Below are positions 1-8,476 of a DNA stretch of 64,000 bases, piece after piece. Below the pieces are notes generated by a model. That model had not been told where the DNA came from. It did no database searches and was given only the letters and a program-made list of their open reading frames with translations. The stretch spans positions 28,509 through 92,508 of the forward strand of contig CALGLE010000012.1 of the NCBI GenBank assembly GCA_937930305.1, written 5' to 3'. Source of the DNA: an uncultured Granulosicoccaceae bacterium. GTDB lineage: Bacteria; Pseudomonadota; Gammaproteobacteria; Granulosicoccales; Granulosicoccaceae. Both the position numbers and the translations under genes were made by a program. Each line of letters begins with the position of its first letter. Positions within the stretch are counted from its first letter, which is position 1.

Positions 1-576
1 GAAGACACAGAACTACTTACCCGACTCACCGCCACCATAGAAAATCAAGTGGATTCAATGAAATCGATGGTGAACGCATTTGCTGCCTATGCGTCGACGC
101 CGCAGCTGACGCGGGTTCCGACCAACCCGAATGAGCTTATCCGGGAAGTGATCGAGCTGTACCAGGAAACCAAAGGAATAAGCTTTGAGCTTGATTTGAT
201 GGGCTCTGTGAAGGACTTACCGCTGGATGCGCCCAGATTTCGGCAATTGGTTCATAACCTAATCAAAAACGCTCTAGAGGCTCAAGCAGAGCAATCCGAC
301 CCGCAAGTGCGTATCATCACCCGTGTACATGGTCAGACTACCCATCGGATGCTTGAAATTCGGATTGAAGATCGAGGAGCGGGCTTTGCGCTGGATTCGC
401 TTGGGCGAGTCTTTGAACCCTACGTCACGTCTAAATCCAAAGGCACAGGGCTGGGGTTAGCCATCGTGAAAAAGATCGTTGAAGAACACGATGGCACCAT
501 TGAAGCGGCCAACCGAAGTGAGGGTGGCGCGGTTATTAGCATGCGGATCCCATACCCCAGTGGTTTAGGGACTTAA
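1..576 (+). CDS. ntrY: NtrY-like sensor histidine kinase, C-terminal part only
   Basis: The reading frame is open from base 1, so this is the last 191 codons of a gene that begins outside the window; the ORF-track start at 49 is only an internal Met. It holds the end of the dimerisation helices and the whole HATPase_c domain: N box ([12 protein letters not shown]), G1 box (IEDRGAGF), F box ([14 protein letters not shown]) and G2 box ([10 protein letters not shown]). These are classic for NtrY-type kinases, which sense nitrogen or redox state at the membrane and phosphorylate NtrX. The sensor and membrane segments are off-window. The stop lies 11 bases before the GTG of the regulator, with the Shine-Dalgarno AAGGAG directly after the stop, so the pair is co-transcribed. 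The kinase call is secure; NtrY rather than another kinase rests on the partner and the trkAH linkage. Confidence 0.85.
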   Translation, partial: EDTELLTRLTATIENQVDSMKSMVNAFAAYASTPQLTRVPTNPNELIREVIELYQETKGISFELDLMGSVKDLPLDAPRFRQLVHNLIKNALEAQAEQSDPQVRIITRVHGQTTHRMLEIRIEDRGAGFALDSLGRVFEPYVTSKSKGTGLGLAIVKKIVEEHDGTIEAANRSEGGAVISMRIPYPSGLGT

Positions 577-587
577 GGAGGCGATGT

Positions 588-1949
588 GTGAACGGTAACT
601 CCGTGCTCGTCGTTGACGATGAGCCAGATATTCGCAATTTGTTGCAAGAGATCCTTGAAGACGAAGGCTATAACGTCTCAACGGCAGACAACGCAGCGGC
701 TGCGCAACATTGCATTTCAGAATCAACACCGGACTTGGTATTACTGGATATTTGGATGCCAGACACCGATGGCGTGACGTTGTTGAAAATGTGGCAAGGC
801 TCTGGGGAATTAGCCTTTCCGGTCATCATGATATCGGGTCACGGCACGGTAGAAACCGCTGTTGAAGCCACGCGCCACGGAGCGGTGGACTTCATTGAGA
901 AACCGGTTTCACTGGCCAAACTGCTACTCACGGTAGAAAAAGCTCTAGCCGAGGGTCAGGCAGCCAACAGCGACGCCTCGGGCAGGTCGGTTGTGAAGCG
1001 ATTGCCGTTGTTGGCTGGCGACAGCGCCTACATGAAATCCATTCAAGATCAAGTGCATGTGCAGTCTCAACGCTCAGACACCTTACTGTTAATTGGTGAG
1101 CCCGGCAGTGGGCGGGTGTTGTTTGCGCAGAACGTACACGATGCGAATCAGCAAATTCATGGCCCCTTCATACAGTTGCGCTGCGATACCTTATCCACAT
1201 CGCATTCAGTGCGAGAGCTTTGCGGTGAAGAAACCGACGGCACTATTAGCATGGGTTACTTGGAATCGGCAAACACCGGAACCTTATTCTTAACCGATAT
1301 CGATCATTTGCCATCAGCGGCTCAAGAATGCATTCGAGCCGCCATAGAACAACAAGGTTTCACACGGGTGGGAGGCACTCAACGTGTGCCGTTTCGCGCA
1401 CGTGTTATGGCTTCAGCTCGAGCCGATATCCAGCCTGCGGTTAAAGAGGGTCGTTTGGATGCCACCTTAGCGCGCTTGGTATCCAGCGATACACTGAACT
1501 TGAAACCCCTGCGGGAACACCCGGAAGATATTCCCACCATGTTGGAAGCGTTCGTTAATTGGCATGTGGAAGAGGAGGGTTTGCCCTACCGACATTTCAC
1601 GGTTGGTGCGCAAAACCGGCTACGTAATTTGGACTGGCCTGGCAATTTGCTGGAACTAAAAAACTTGGTACAGCGCATATTACTCATTGGCGGACCCGCT
1701 GAAATAGATGTGTCTGAAGTTAATCGTGCGCTAGGGGTTGTGCCGGCGGCAGAAACCTCACTGACGTTACGTCACGACTTACCGCTGCGAGAAGCTCGGG
1801 CGGATTTTGAAAGACAGTACTTATTGAAATGCTTGGCGGAAGCCCAAGGCAACATTGGCGACTTGGCCAAGCATGTGGGCATGGAACGCACTCATTTGTA
1901 TCGCAAGCTGCGTAATCTCAACATCGACCTAGACAAGGTCCGAGAGTAG
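588..1949 (+). CDS. ntrX: NtrX-like response regulator with degenerate AAA+ domain
   Basis: A 453-residue response regulator starting at GTG 588, preceded by AAGGAG eight bases upstream. Residues 1-120 form a receiver with acidic pocket (VVDDEPD) and phospho-acceptor Asp in LVLLDIWMPDTDG. Residues about 140-370 align with a sigma-54 activator AAA+ domain, but the Walker A loop is GEPGSGR (no Lys), the GAFTGA sigma-54 contact loop is absent, and Walker B reads LFLTDID instead of LFLDEI. The LREHPEDIP segment is kept. Residues 410-453 are an intact Fis-type helix-turn-helix (NIGDLAKHVGMERTHLYRKL). By family knowledge it takes phosphate from NtrY; from the sequence I infer it binds DNA but cannot work as a normal ATP-driven sigma-54 activator. 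Loss of GAFTGA is known in other NtrX proteins. It sits between ntrY and trkA. Confidence 0.88.
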   Translation: MNGNSVLVVDDEPDIRNLLQEILEDEGYNVSTADNAAAAQHCISESTPDLVLLDIWMPDTDGVTLLKMWQGSGELAFPVIMISGHGTVETAVEATRHGAVDFIEKPVSLAKLLLTVEKALAEGQAANSDASGRSVVKRLPLLAGDSAYMKSIQDQVHVQSQRSDTLLLIGEPGSGRVLFAQNVHDANQQIHGPFIQLRCDTLSTSHSVRELCGEETDGTISMGYLESANTGTLFLTDIDHLPSAAQECIRAAIEQQGFTRVGGTQRVPFRARVMASARADIQPAVKEGRLDATLARLVSSDTLNLKPLREHPEDIPTMLEAFVNWHVEEEGLPYRHFTVGAQNRLRNLDWPGNLLELKNLVQRILLIGGPAEIDVSEVNRALGVVPAAETSLTLRHDLPLREARADFERQYLLKCLAEAQGNIGDLAKHVGMERTHLYRKLRNLNIDLDKVRE

Positions 1950-1962
1950 TCGTCTCTTAATC

Positions 1963-3336
1963 ATGAAAATCATTGTTCTAGGGGCGGGTCAGGTAGGTTC
2001 CACTGTGGCGCAAAGTCTTGCGTCAGAGGACAACGACGTAACCGTTGTCGACACCAATGAACAGGTGTTGCGCGATCTAGGTGCACGGCTTGATTTAGGG
2101 ACCGTGTGCGGTGCCGCATCTTATCCCGATGTTCTAAGGCGTGCCGGTGCCGAAGACGCAGACATGATCATCGCTGCCACCGATTCAGATGAAACCAATA
2201 TTGTGGCGATGCAAGTGGCGTATTCCTTATTCCACACCCCACAAAAAATTGCACGTGTGCGTTCGGTGGAATACACACGCGAACGTAATTTGTTCAATAA
2301 CGATCATATTCCTATCAACGTACTCATCAGCCCCGAACAACTGGTGACGGATCACATACAACGCATCATTGAACACCCCGGTGCTTTACAGGTCATCGAT
2401 TTTGCTGACGGCTTGGTGCGGTTGGTGGGCGTATCGGTGCAAGAGGGTGCCCCCATGGCGAATCAGCCGATGGCGCGGCTAACCGGCCTGTTGGGTGATA
2501 TCGAAGCCCGAGTTGTGGCCATATACCGAGATGAAGACAGCATCATTGCCGATGGAAACACGGTGGTTGAAGTTGATGATGTGGTGTTTTATCTCGGGAA
2601 CCGTAAACACACCAGCACCATCATGGAACAGTTTCACCACGATGAATTACCGGTGCGCAGTGTCATGATTGCGGGCGCTGGAAATATTGGTTTTCGCTTG
2701 GCTCAAAAACTTGAACGTAACTACAACGTTAAGGTTGTGGAAGCGGATAAAAGTCGGAATGACTTTGCTGCGGGTGAATTATCGTATGCCTTGGTTTTAC
2801 AGGGGGATGCGGCCAATCATGATTTGCTAGCAGAAGAAAATGTCAGTGAAACGGATGTTTTTTGCGCGCTGACGAACGATGACGAGGCGAACATTCTTTC
2901 GGCCATGCTTGCCAAGCGCATGGGTGCGAGAAAAATCATGTCATTGATCAATCGACCGGCGTATGTGGATTTGGTTGAACGCGATATCATCGATGTCGCC
3001 ATTTCACCTCAACAAATCACCATTGGTGCTTTGTTAACGCACATTCGTCGAGGTGATGTGGTGGCCGTGCATTCATTGCGCAAAGGCCGGGCCGAAGCAT
3101 TAGAAGGTGTGGCTCACGGCGATGAAGAAACCTCAAAATTAGTGGGGCGTACCATTGCCGATATCGATTTGCCATCCAGTGCCGCCATTGGTGCTGTTGT
3201 TCGCGGCGAAGAAGTGTTGATTGCGCATCATGATTTAGTGATTGAAGCGGAAGATCATCTCATTGTATTGATAACGAATAAGCAACAAATCCACGACGTT
3301 GAAGTGTTATTCCAAGTTGGCGTGACCTTTATCTGA
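1963..3336 (+). CDS. trkA: Trk potassium uptake regulatory subunit TrkA
   Basis: A 457-residue cytoplasmic NAD-binding gating subunit of the Trk potassium channel-transporter. Two tandem RCK units are visible, each beginning with a Rossmann glycine motif: GAGQVGSTVA near residue 7 and GAGNIGFRLA near residue 238, and each followed by a TrkA_C domain. Length matches the family (about 458). It starts 13 bases after ntrX and is followed after 37 bases by trkH, giving ntrYX-trkAH, an arrangement known in many gammaproteobacteria. NADH/NAD or ATP binding to the RCK units would tune TrkH conductance. Nothing looks broken. Confidence 0.96.
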   Translation: MKIIVLGAGQVGSTVAQSLASEDNDVTVVDTNEQVLRDLGARLDLGTVCGAASYPDVLRRAGAEDADMIIAATDSDETNIVAMQVAYSLFHTPQKIARVRSVEYTRERNLFNNDHIPINVLISPEQLVTDHIQRIIEHPGALQVIDFADGLVRLVGVSVQEGAPMANQPMARLTGLLGDIEARVVAIYRDEDSIIADGNTVVEVDDVVFYLGNRKHTSTIMEQFHHDELPVRSVMIAGAGNIGFRLAQKLERNYNVKVVEADKSRNDFAAGELSYALVLQGDAANHDLLAEENVSETDVFCALTNDDEANILSAMLAKRMGARKIMSLINRPAYVDLVERDIIDVAISPQQITIGALLTHIRRGDVVAVHSLRKGRAEALEGVAHGDEETSKLVGRTIADIDLPSSAAIGAVVRGEEVLIAHHDLVIEAEDHLIVLITNKQQIHDVEVLFQVGVTFI

Positions 3337-3373
3337 TGTGGGTGAATCGCGCCGACTCGGTTAGGGGCTGCGT

Positions 3374-4879
3374 ATGAGCAGCCCAGTGCAAAGTAAAGTG
3401 GTGCTACGCGTGCTGGGCTCGTTGTTGTCGATGTTCAGCATCACCATGTTGCCACCGGTTGTTGTGGGGCTGGTGTATCGGGACGGTGCCATCCTGCCGT
3501 TTGTGCTTGCGTTTTTTACCACACTCATCACCGGACTCTTGTTGTTGTATCCCGTGAAAGAGGAGAAAGCCTCGCTGAGGCTACGCGATGGGTTCGTGGT
3601 TGTGGTGATGTTCTGGACGGTGTTGTCGGTGTTTGGTGGTTTGCCGTTTTTACTTTCACCCGAATTGGACTTATCGTTTGCCGCCGCCATTTTTGAATCG
3701 GTGTCTGGCTTAACAACGACGGGGGCAACCTTAATCGTTGGCTTGGATGAATTGCCGCATTCGATTTTGTTTTATCGTCAGCAAATGCAATGGTTGGGTG
3801 GGATGGGGATCATCGTACTGGCCATTGCTATATTGCCGATGCTAAACATCGGCGGCATGCAACTGTATCGCGCCGAAACCCCCGGTGTAAATAAAGACAA
3901 ACTCACCCCTCGTATTGCCGGTACCGCAAAAGCCCTTTGGTATATCTATTTGGGTTTAACCACCTGCTGTGCGCTGGCCTATTACTTAGCGGGCATGAAC
4001 GCCTTTGATGCTATTGGGCACAGTTTTTCAACCGTTGCAATTGGCGGATTCTCGACTCACGACGCCAGCATTGGGCATTTTGATAGTTCGAAGATTGAAA
4101 TGATTGCGGTGCTGTTTATGTTGATATCAGGGGTGAATTTTGCTTTGCACTTTATGGTGTTTCGGGGGCTCTCGAGCCGAAAAAATCGTGGTGTTCGCAC
4201 CTGGTCATTAAAGAACCTAGCGTTTAAACAATACCGAAACGATGAAGAGTTTCGTGTGTATCTAGGCCTGTTGATTGTGCTAACCATAATCACCAGTACC
4301 TATCTGTACACCACAAATACCAGTAAATTATCCGACTCCTTTTTTGATGGATTGTTTCACGTCGTCTCGATAGGAACCACAACCGGCTACACATCAGCAG
4401 AATATTTTAATTGGCCAGGTTTCTTGCCCGTTCTATTACTATTCGCCAGTTTTGTTGGTGGTTGTGCGGGTTCAACCGGTGGCGGAATGAAAGTTATTCG
4501 CGTATTACTTTTATTCAAACAAGGCCAACGAGAATTAAAACGCCTGTTGCATCCCAGTGCAAACATCATGGTTAAGGTGGGCACCCGAGCCATTCCCAAT
4601 CAAACCATTGATGTGGTGTGGGGGTTTTTCGCTACTTATTTAGCACTGCTGGCCATTATGTTGTTGCTGCTCATGGCCAATGGATTAGATCAAGAAACGG
4701 CATTCTCTGCCGTGGTTGCGTGCTTAAACAATTTAGGTCCAGGACTCGGGCAGGTGGCGGCTAACTACTCTTCGCTAAGTGACTTTTCTCTGACGGTATT
4801 AAGCATGGCGATGCTGTTTGGTCGATTAGAAATATTTACTTTGTTGGTGTTGTTTACACCTGCGTTCTGGAAGTCTTAG
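3374..4879 (+). CDS. trkH: Trk potassium uptake protein TrkH (membrane pore)
   Basis: A 501-residue polytopic inner-membrane protein with the four pseudo-repeated pore loops of the TrkH/KtrB family: SGLTTTGAT (first filter, about residue 112), STVAIGGFS (second), SIGTTTGYTS (third) and NNLGPGLG (fourth), between long hydrophobic helices. It forms the potassium path that TrkA gates. Start at ATG 3374, 37 bases after trkA, same operon. Length is a little above the usual 483 of E. coli TrkH. Filter glycines are all present, so it should be functional. Confidence 0.96.
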   Translation: MSSPVQSKVVLRVLGSLLSMFSITMLPPVVVGLVYRDGAILPFVLAFFTTLITGLLLLYPVKEEKASLRLRDGFVVVVMFWTVLSVFGGLPFLLSPELDLSFAAAIFESVSGLTTTGATLIVGLDELPHSILFYRQQMQWLGGMGIIVLAIAILPMLNIGGMQLYRAETPGVNKDKLTPRIAGTAKALWYIYLGLTTCCALAYYLAGMNAFDAIGHSFSTVAIGGFSTHDASIGHFDSSKIEMIAVLFMLISGVNFALHFMVFRGLSSRKNRGVRTWSLKNLAFKQYRNDEEFRVYLGLLIVLTIITSTYLYTTNTSKLSDSFFDGLFHVVSIGTTTGYTSAEYFNWPGFLPVLLLFASFVGGCAGSTGGGMKVIRVLLLFKQGQRELKRLLHPSANIMVKVGTRAIPNQTIDVVWGFFATYLALLAIMLLLLMANGLDQETAFSAVVACLNNLGPGLGQVAANYSSLSDFSLTVLSMAMLFGRLEIFTLLVLFTPAFWKS

Positions 4880-4893
4880 GCTCGCCCGTCTTC

Positions 4894-5454
4894 ATGTCGA
4901 ATTCAGACGATTCGCCTTTGCCATCCAAACTGGCCACCAAGTGGAACGTTCGGCACCAACATGCTCAGCAGCACAGTAGCGATAATCCTATTCCTGCCTC
5001 CGTACTAAGCGAACAAGTGCATCTACTACCCGCAAATGGGGATGCGTTAGATTTGGCAGCGGGAAGAGGGGGCAACGCCCGATTTTTGCAAGAGCGCGGA
5101 TTTAACACGCACGCTTGGGATTTATCCGAAGTTGCCATGGATGAATTGAAGTGCGCGAACCCGGCCATTCAAACCCAAGTGCGTGATGTGATAAAAAGCC
5201 CTCCGCACAGTGACACGTTTGACGTCATTACGGTAAGCCGTTTTTTGGATCGCTCGCTGTGCCCAAGCATAGAAAAAGCCCTTCGCCCAGGTGGTGTGTT
5301 GTTCTATCAAACGTTCACGCGAGGGTTGTCTAATCCGGACTTTCTATTAAAGCCCAATGAGCTGCTGCGCTTGTTCCCCAATCTTCATGTGCAGTATTTC
5401 AGCGATTCCACCGAAGGCAGCGAAAGCCAGTTGGTGGCCATACGAGTGTCTTAG
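4894..5454 (+). CDS. class I SAM-dependent methyltransferase, small TehB-like
   Basis: A 186-residue Rossmann-fold methyltransferase. Motif I for SAM is LDLAAGRGGNARFL (about residues 51-64), followed by an acidic residue at the end of strand 2 (AWDLSE) and a later FDVITVSRFL strand 4 motif; the segment LRPGGVLFYQTF is the usual post-motif III strand. It resembles small TehB-like or generic methyltransferases found after trkH; the substrate cannot be read from the sequence. It begins 14 bases after trkH and ends 8 bases before the acyltransferase, so it is probably the fifth gene of the ntrYX-trkAH transcript. A tellurite or thiol role is possible but unproven. Confidence 0.75.
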   Translation: MSNSDDSPLPSKLATKWNVRHQHAQQHSSDNPIPASVLSEQVHLLPANGDALDLAAGRGGNARFLQERGFNTHAWDLSEVAMDELKCANPAIQTQVRDVIKSPPHSDTFDVITVSRFLDRSLCPSIEKALRPGGVLFYQTFTRGLSNPDFLLKPNELLRLFPNLHVQYFSDSTEGSESQLVAIRVS

Positions 5455-5462
5455 TTCATACC

Positions 5463-6434
5463 ATGTTTGCATCGAACACAGCCTATGGAAAACCACCACT
5501 GGGTCCAAATACTTGGTTGACTTGGTTAGCTGCAGGCTTGTTATCTCTGATCAGTTTTCTGCCGTTGTTTATAACTCGGACCATGGCGTCAGGCTTGTCC
5601 ACCTTGTACACCCAAAAGTTGGGTCGTAACAGTCGTCACGTCCGAACCGTGCATATAAATTTAAAAGCCTGCTACCCCGAGTTAGATGACGCAGAGCGAG
5701 ATGCCTTAGCACACCGTTATTTTACAACCTTAATGTTGACGGTTTTACGCATGCCGCAACAATGGTGGCGAGGTGAAGCGTATTTACGGCGCAACACGGT
5801 TGTCTATGGACTTGAAGCGGTGCGCCAAGCGCGTGAACAAGGTGAGGCCTGCGTGTTCTTAATTTCGCATACCGTTAGTTTGGATGCGGGGATGATTAAG
5901 CTGTCTTTAGATCTTCCATTAGTCGGATTTTACAAACCCTTTAATAATCCGGTGGTGGATTGGCTAGTGCTTCGTGCACGCTTGCGATTTGGTGGCAAGC
6001 CCTTTGCTCGCGGGCAAGGCTTTCGTCAAATAATTCGCCAGATGAAGCAGCATGAAATTCTGTGTTATTTGTGCGATGAAGATTATGGACCTGAAGCCTC
6101 GGTGTTTGCCCCATTTTTTGGTCATGAAAAGGCGACTTTGAAAATGTTGCCAAAAATCGTGAAACATACCCAGGCAAACGTTTATCCCATGGCCACCTAT
6201 TTGAATATCAGCACAGGCCTTTATGAAGTGCACATTCAACCGGCTATTGAGAATTATCCCACCGGTGATGACGTGCGCGATGCGGCTGCTTTGAACGATG
6301 CCATTGTGGCCAGCGTTCGTCAGGACCCCAGTCAGTATCTGTGGAAGTTGCAGCTGTTTAGAAGTTGCCCGCATGGGAAAGACTCACGCTATAAGCAAGT
6401 AGAACGTGGTGAGTTAGAACCTGAGTCTATGTAA
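5463..6434 (+). CDS. LpxL/HtrB-family lysophospholipid (lipid A type) acyltransferase
   Basis: A 323-residue member of the lipid A acyltransferase family (LpxL/LpxM). A single N-terminal hydrophobic helix (about residues 18-45) would anchor it to the inner membrane. The catalytic HX4D motif is HTVSLD in ISHTVSLDAG near residue 139, followed by a conserved substrate block with a D-E-D-Y core (LCDEDYGPEASVF) around residue 200. The family adds a secondary acyl chain from acyl-ACP to Kdo2-lipid A or related lipids. It starts 8 bases after the methyltransferase. A second, distinct family member lies at 18150-19097 next to waaA, so one is likely the first and one the second acyltransferase; which is which cannot be decided here. 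Confidence 0.85.
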   Translation: MFASNTAYGKPPLGPNTWLTWLAAGLLSLISFLPLFITRTMASGLSTLYTQKLGRNSRHVRTVHINLKACYPELDDAERDALAHRYFTTLMLTVLRMPQQWWRGEAYLRRNTVVYGLEAVRQAREQGEACVFLISHTVSLDAGMIKLSLDLPLVGFYKPFNNPVVDWLVLRARLRFGGKPFARGQGFRQIIRQMKQHEILCYLCDEDYGPEASVFAPFFGHEKATLKMLPKIVKHTQANVYPMATYLNISTGLYEVHIQPAIENYPTGDDVRDAAALNDAIVASVRQDPSQYLWKLQLFRSCPHGKDSRYKQVERGELEPESM

Positions 6435-6535
6435 TTTCTTTGTGTGAGCGCAAGGCAAGATATGCTTGATCAGTTGTATAGTTGAGCATGCGTGAATAGT
6501 TGAAGTGAGCGCGAGTGTGTAACGTAAGGATATCC

Positions 6536-6991
6536 ATGAGAAATGTATTAATAAATACGGGTTTGATTTTGTTACTCATCGGTTCTAGCCCGGCCTCTGC
6601 GAATGGGCTTAAACACCGGCTAGGCGTTGGAATTCAGTACGGTGGCATCGTCGGCTATCAAAGTTCTATCAATTCAGGGCGAAATAATTTTCGGGTCAGT
6701 GTGGGCTTGTCAGGCTTAACTCTGGGCTATGAGCGGCATGTTGGTTCTCGTATGTCTTTAGGTCTACAAACGTTCGCCAATCAGTCGCTCACCGGTTACG
6801 GTGTCAACGTGAATTACCATTGGAATGCGCAAACTGAACCGGGATGGGTGTTTGGCCTTGATGTTTATCAAGCGTACAACTCTGCAGAAATCGCGATTGA
6901 TGCGTATTTTGATTTATTGTTTGATGATGCCATTGATTTTGATGCAGAGCTTAAGTCGGGTGCGTTCGCATCTGTTGGTTACCAGTTCTAG
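6536..6991 (+). CDS. small exported protein, predicted outer-membrane beta-barrel, function unknown
   Basis: I take ATG 6536 rather than the GTG at 6515 because AAGGA sits seven bases before it and because the protein then begins with a clean signal peptide: MRN, a hydrophobic stretch (LINTGLILLLIG), then SPASANG with a likely cleavage after ASA. The mature part, about 125 residues, is rich in alternating polar/aromatic strands with Gly and ends in YQF, a C-terminal aromatic typical of outer-membrane barrels recognised by BAM. I do not recognise a named family. It stands alone between the acyltransferase and an SDR gene. Confidence 0.6.
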   Translation: MRNVLINTGLILLLIGSSPASANGLKHRLGVGIQYGGIVGYQSSINSGRNNFRVSVGLSGLTLGYERHVGSRMSLGLQTFANQSLTGYGVNVNYHWNAQTEPGWVFGLDVYQAYNSAEIAIDAYFDLLFDDAIDFDAELKSGAFASVGYQF

Positions 6992-7019
6992 TTACTAGTC
7001 ATAGTAGGGGCGGTTTGTC

Positions 7020-7751
7020 ATGACTTACATCGTCACGGGTGCGTCTTCGGGAATCGGTCATGCTGTGGCTTCGTCCTTACTGCTTCAGGGTCAATCAGTG
7101 GTTGCCGTTGCGCGTGATGAAGCCCGACTGAACACGCTAGTGCAGCATGCTTCTGAAAATTTAAAGATCGTGGTAGCTGATCTGTCAACTGACCAAGGGT
7201 TGGAATCCCTCATTCAATCGGTGAGTTCGATTAAACAATTGGCTGGAATCGTTCACGCAGCCGGTTCACACATTGATCTTGAAGCCTATTCGCAAATTAA
7301 TGCGGAAAAAATGTGTGTTGACTTTTTTGTCCATGTGACCACACCCATAAGCATTAACAATCGATTAGTTAATAAATTTGTGGGCGCTAGCATTCTGTTT
7401 ATTGATTCTTACTCTGCCAGTAATCTGCGAGTGGGTTGGAGCGGTTACTCCATTATTAAATCAGCGGCTCAAATGGCAGCTCGGGCTGCAGCGGCCGAGC
7501 TAAAGCAATCCCGTGTTATTCGTGTTTTTCCTGGAGCGGTGCGCACCCCATTGGTTGAAACCGTGCTCTCATCCAAGCAAACCACGCCGGTGGTAGAGCT
7601 GTTCAAACAAATAGAGGCGGACGGGAACGTCAATGAGGCAAGTGAGGTGGGCCAATTTATCGCGAACATTTTAATCCATGCCACATCCAAGCAGTTGCTT
7701 GAACGTGAGTTATGGGATTTTAATAACGTAACGGATCAAATTTTTGATTGA
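7020..7751 (+). CDS. short-chain dehydrogenase/reductase (SDR)
   Basis: A 243-residue classical SDR. The cofactor motif TGASSGIG is at residues 6-13 and the catalytic trio is visible as Ser in FIDSYSA (about 127), Tyr and Lys in GYSIIKSA (about 142-146). The aspartate of ADLS after strand 3 fits an NAD(P)-binding fold. Substrate is unknown; the C-terminal substrate loop has no telling feature. It is followed after 14 bases by the VOC remnant, so the two once formed a unit. The neighbourhood from here to about 10850 looks like accessory material inserted between housekeeping blocks. Confidence 0.85.
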   Translation: MTYIVTGASSGIGHAVASSLLLQGQSVVAVARDEARLNTLVQHASENLKIVVADLSTDQGLESLIQSVSSIKQLAGIVHAAGSHIDLEAYSQINAEKMCVDFFVHVTTPISINNRLVNKFVGASILFIDSYSASNLRVGWSGYSIIKSAAQMAARAAAAELKQSRVIRVFPGAVRTPLVETVLSSKQTTPVVELFKQIEADGNVNEASEVGQFIANILIHATSKQLLERELWDFNNVTDQIFD

Positions 7752-7765
7752 AGTGAGTACAGTCT

Positions 7766-7957
7766 ATGGCAACACTTAAAAAAATAAGCCCGATTGTTCC
7801 TGTGTCGAATCTTTCGCAATCGATTGCGTTTTTCGTTGATGCCTTAGGGTTTGAAGTTCGCGCACCCTTTGATACCGACTATGGGCAACGAGAGTTTCAT
7901 GTCATTGACCCGGATGTGTTGCTGTTGTCTTTTGGCGAGCCCAAAAACACTCAGTAG
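7766..7957 (+). pseudogene. VOC/glyoxalase-family gene remnant with internal in-frame deletion
   Basis: The 63-residue product joins the two ends of a VOC (glyoxalase/bleomycin resistance) protein. Residues 1-31 (PIVPVSNLSQSIAFFVDALG) are the usual first beta-alpha unit. Residues 32-63 (RAPFDTDYGQREFHVIDPD) are what normally closes the domain near residues 90-118. About 50 central residues, including the middle strands and part of the metal or substrate pocket, are missing with no frameshift, placing the join near base 7858. As a half-domain it should not fold as a normal VOC dimer. It has an intact start and stop and lies between an intact SDR and an intact YCII gene. I read it as a deletion relic; a functional mini-protein is possible but unlikely. 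Confidence 0.75.
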
Positions 7958-8113
7958 GTTGTTGAAGAGCATCATAACCTATTGAATTATAATTAAAAAT
8001 AAAATATATTGAGGGCATGTCGATTTGCGCCTGGGTTATTCGTCTTTACAGTACAAGCAGAAAAAACTTCTGTTTTGATTGTTGAACAACTCAAATAACT
8101 TTGGAGAAATACC

Positions 8114-8467
8114 ATGCAATACATTTGTCTCATTTATTCATCAGATGCCGCCGATCCACAGCCAGGTACTGCTGAATTTCCGCCGTTTATTCAAGCCTAT
8201 CAAGACTTTACCAAAGAGGTGTCTGAGAACGGAATGTTGGTTCACGCTGATGCACTGCAGCCGGTTTCCACGGCAACCACCATTACATTAGAAAATGGCA
8301 AATTGGAGGTTACCGATGGTCCGTTTGCTGAAACAAAGGAAACGCTTGGTGGCTATTACTTGCTCGAATGTGAATCATTAGATGCCGCCATTGAGCAATG
8401 CGCGAAAATTCCCACCGCGCAACACGGACGCATTGAAATTCGACCTGTCGTCGTGTGGGATGACTAA
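8114..8467 (+). CDS. YCII-related (DGPF domain) protein
   Basis: A 117-residue protein with the DGPF signature (VTDGPFAETKETLGGYYLLE) at about residues 72-90 and a starting strand MQYICLIYSS typical of the YCII/DGPF family (PF03795). GGAGAA lies 5-10 bases before the ATG. Genes of this family are strongly associated with ECF42 sigma factors, and indeed the sigma gene starts 9 bases downstream. Biochemical function is not established; it is regarded as a target or partner of the sigma factor. The 156-base region in front (7958-8113) is AT-rich and probably contains the promoter, but I could not assign clear boxes. Confidence 0.88.
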   Translation: MQYICLIYSSDAADPQPGTAEFPPFIQAYQDFTKEVSENGMLVHADALQPVSTATTITLENGKLEVTDGPFAETKETLGGYYLLECESLDAAIEQCAKIPTAQHGRIEIRPVVVWDD

Positions 8468-8476
8468 TTCCATTCA

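Noticed and set aside
5964-6374. 136-residue antisense ORF inside the acyltransferase gene
   Set aside because: Shadow of a conserved gene with intact catalytic motif; no own signals.
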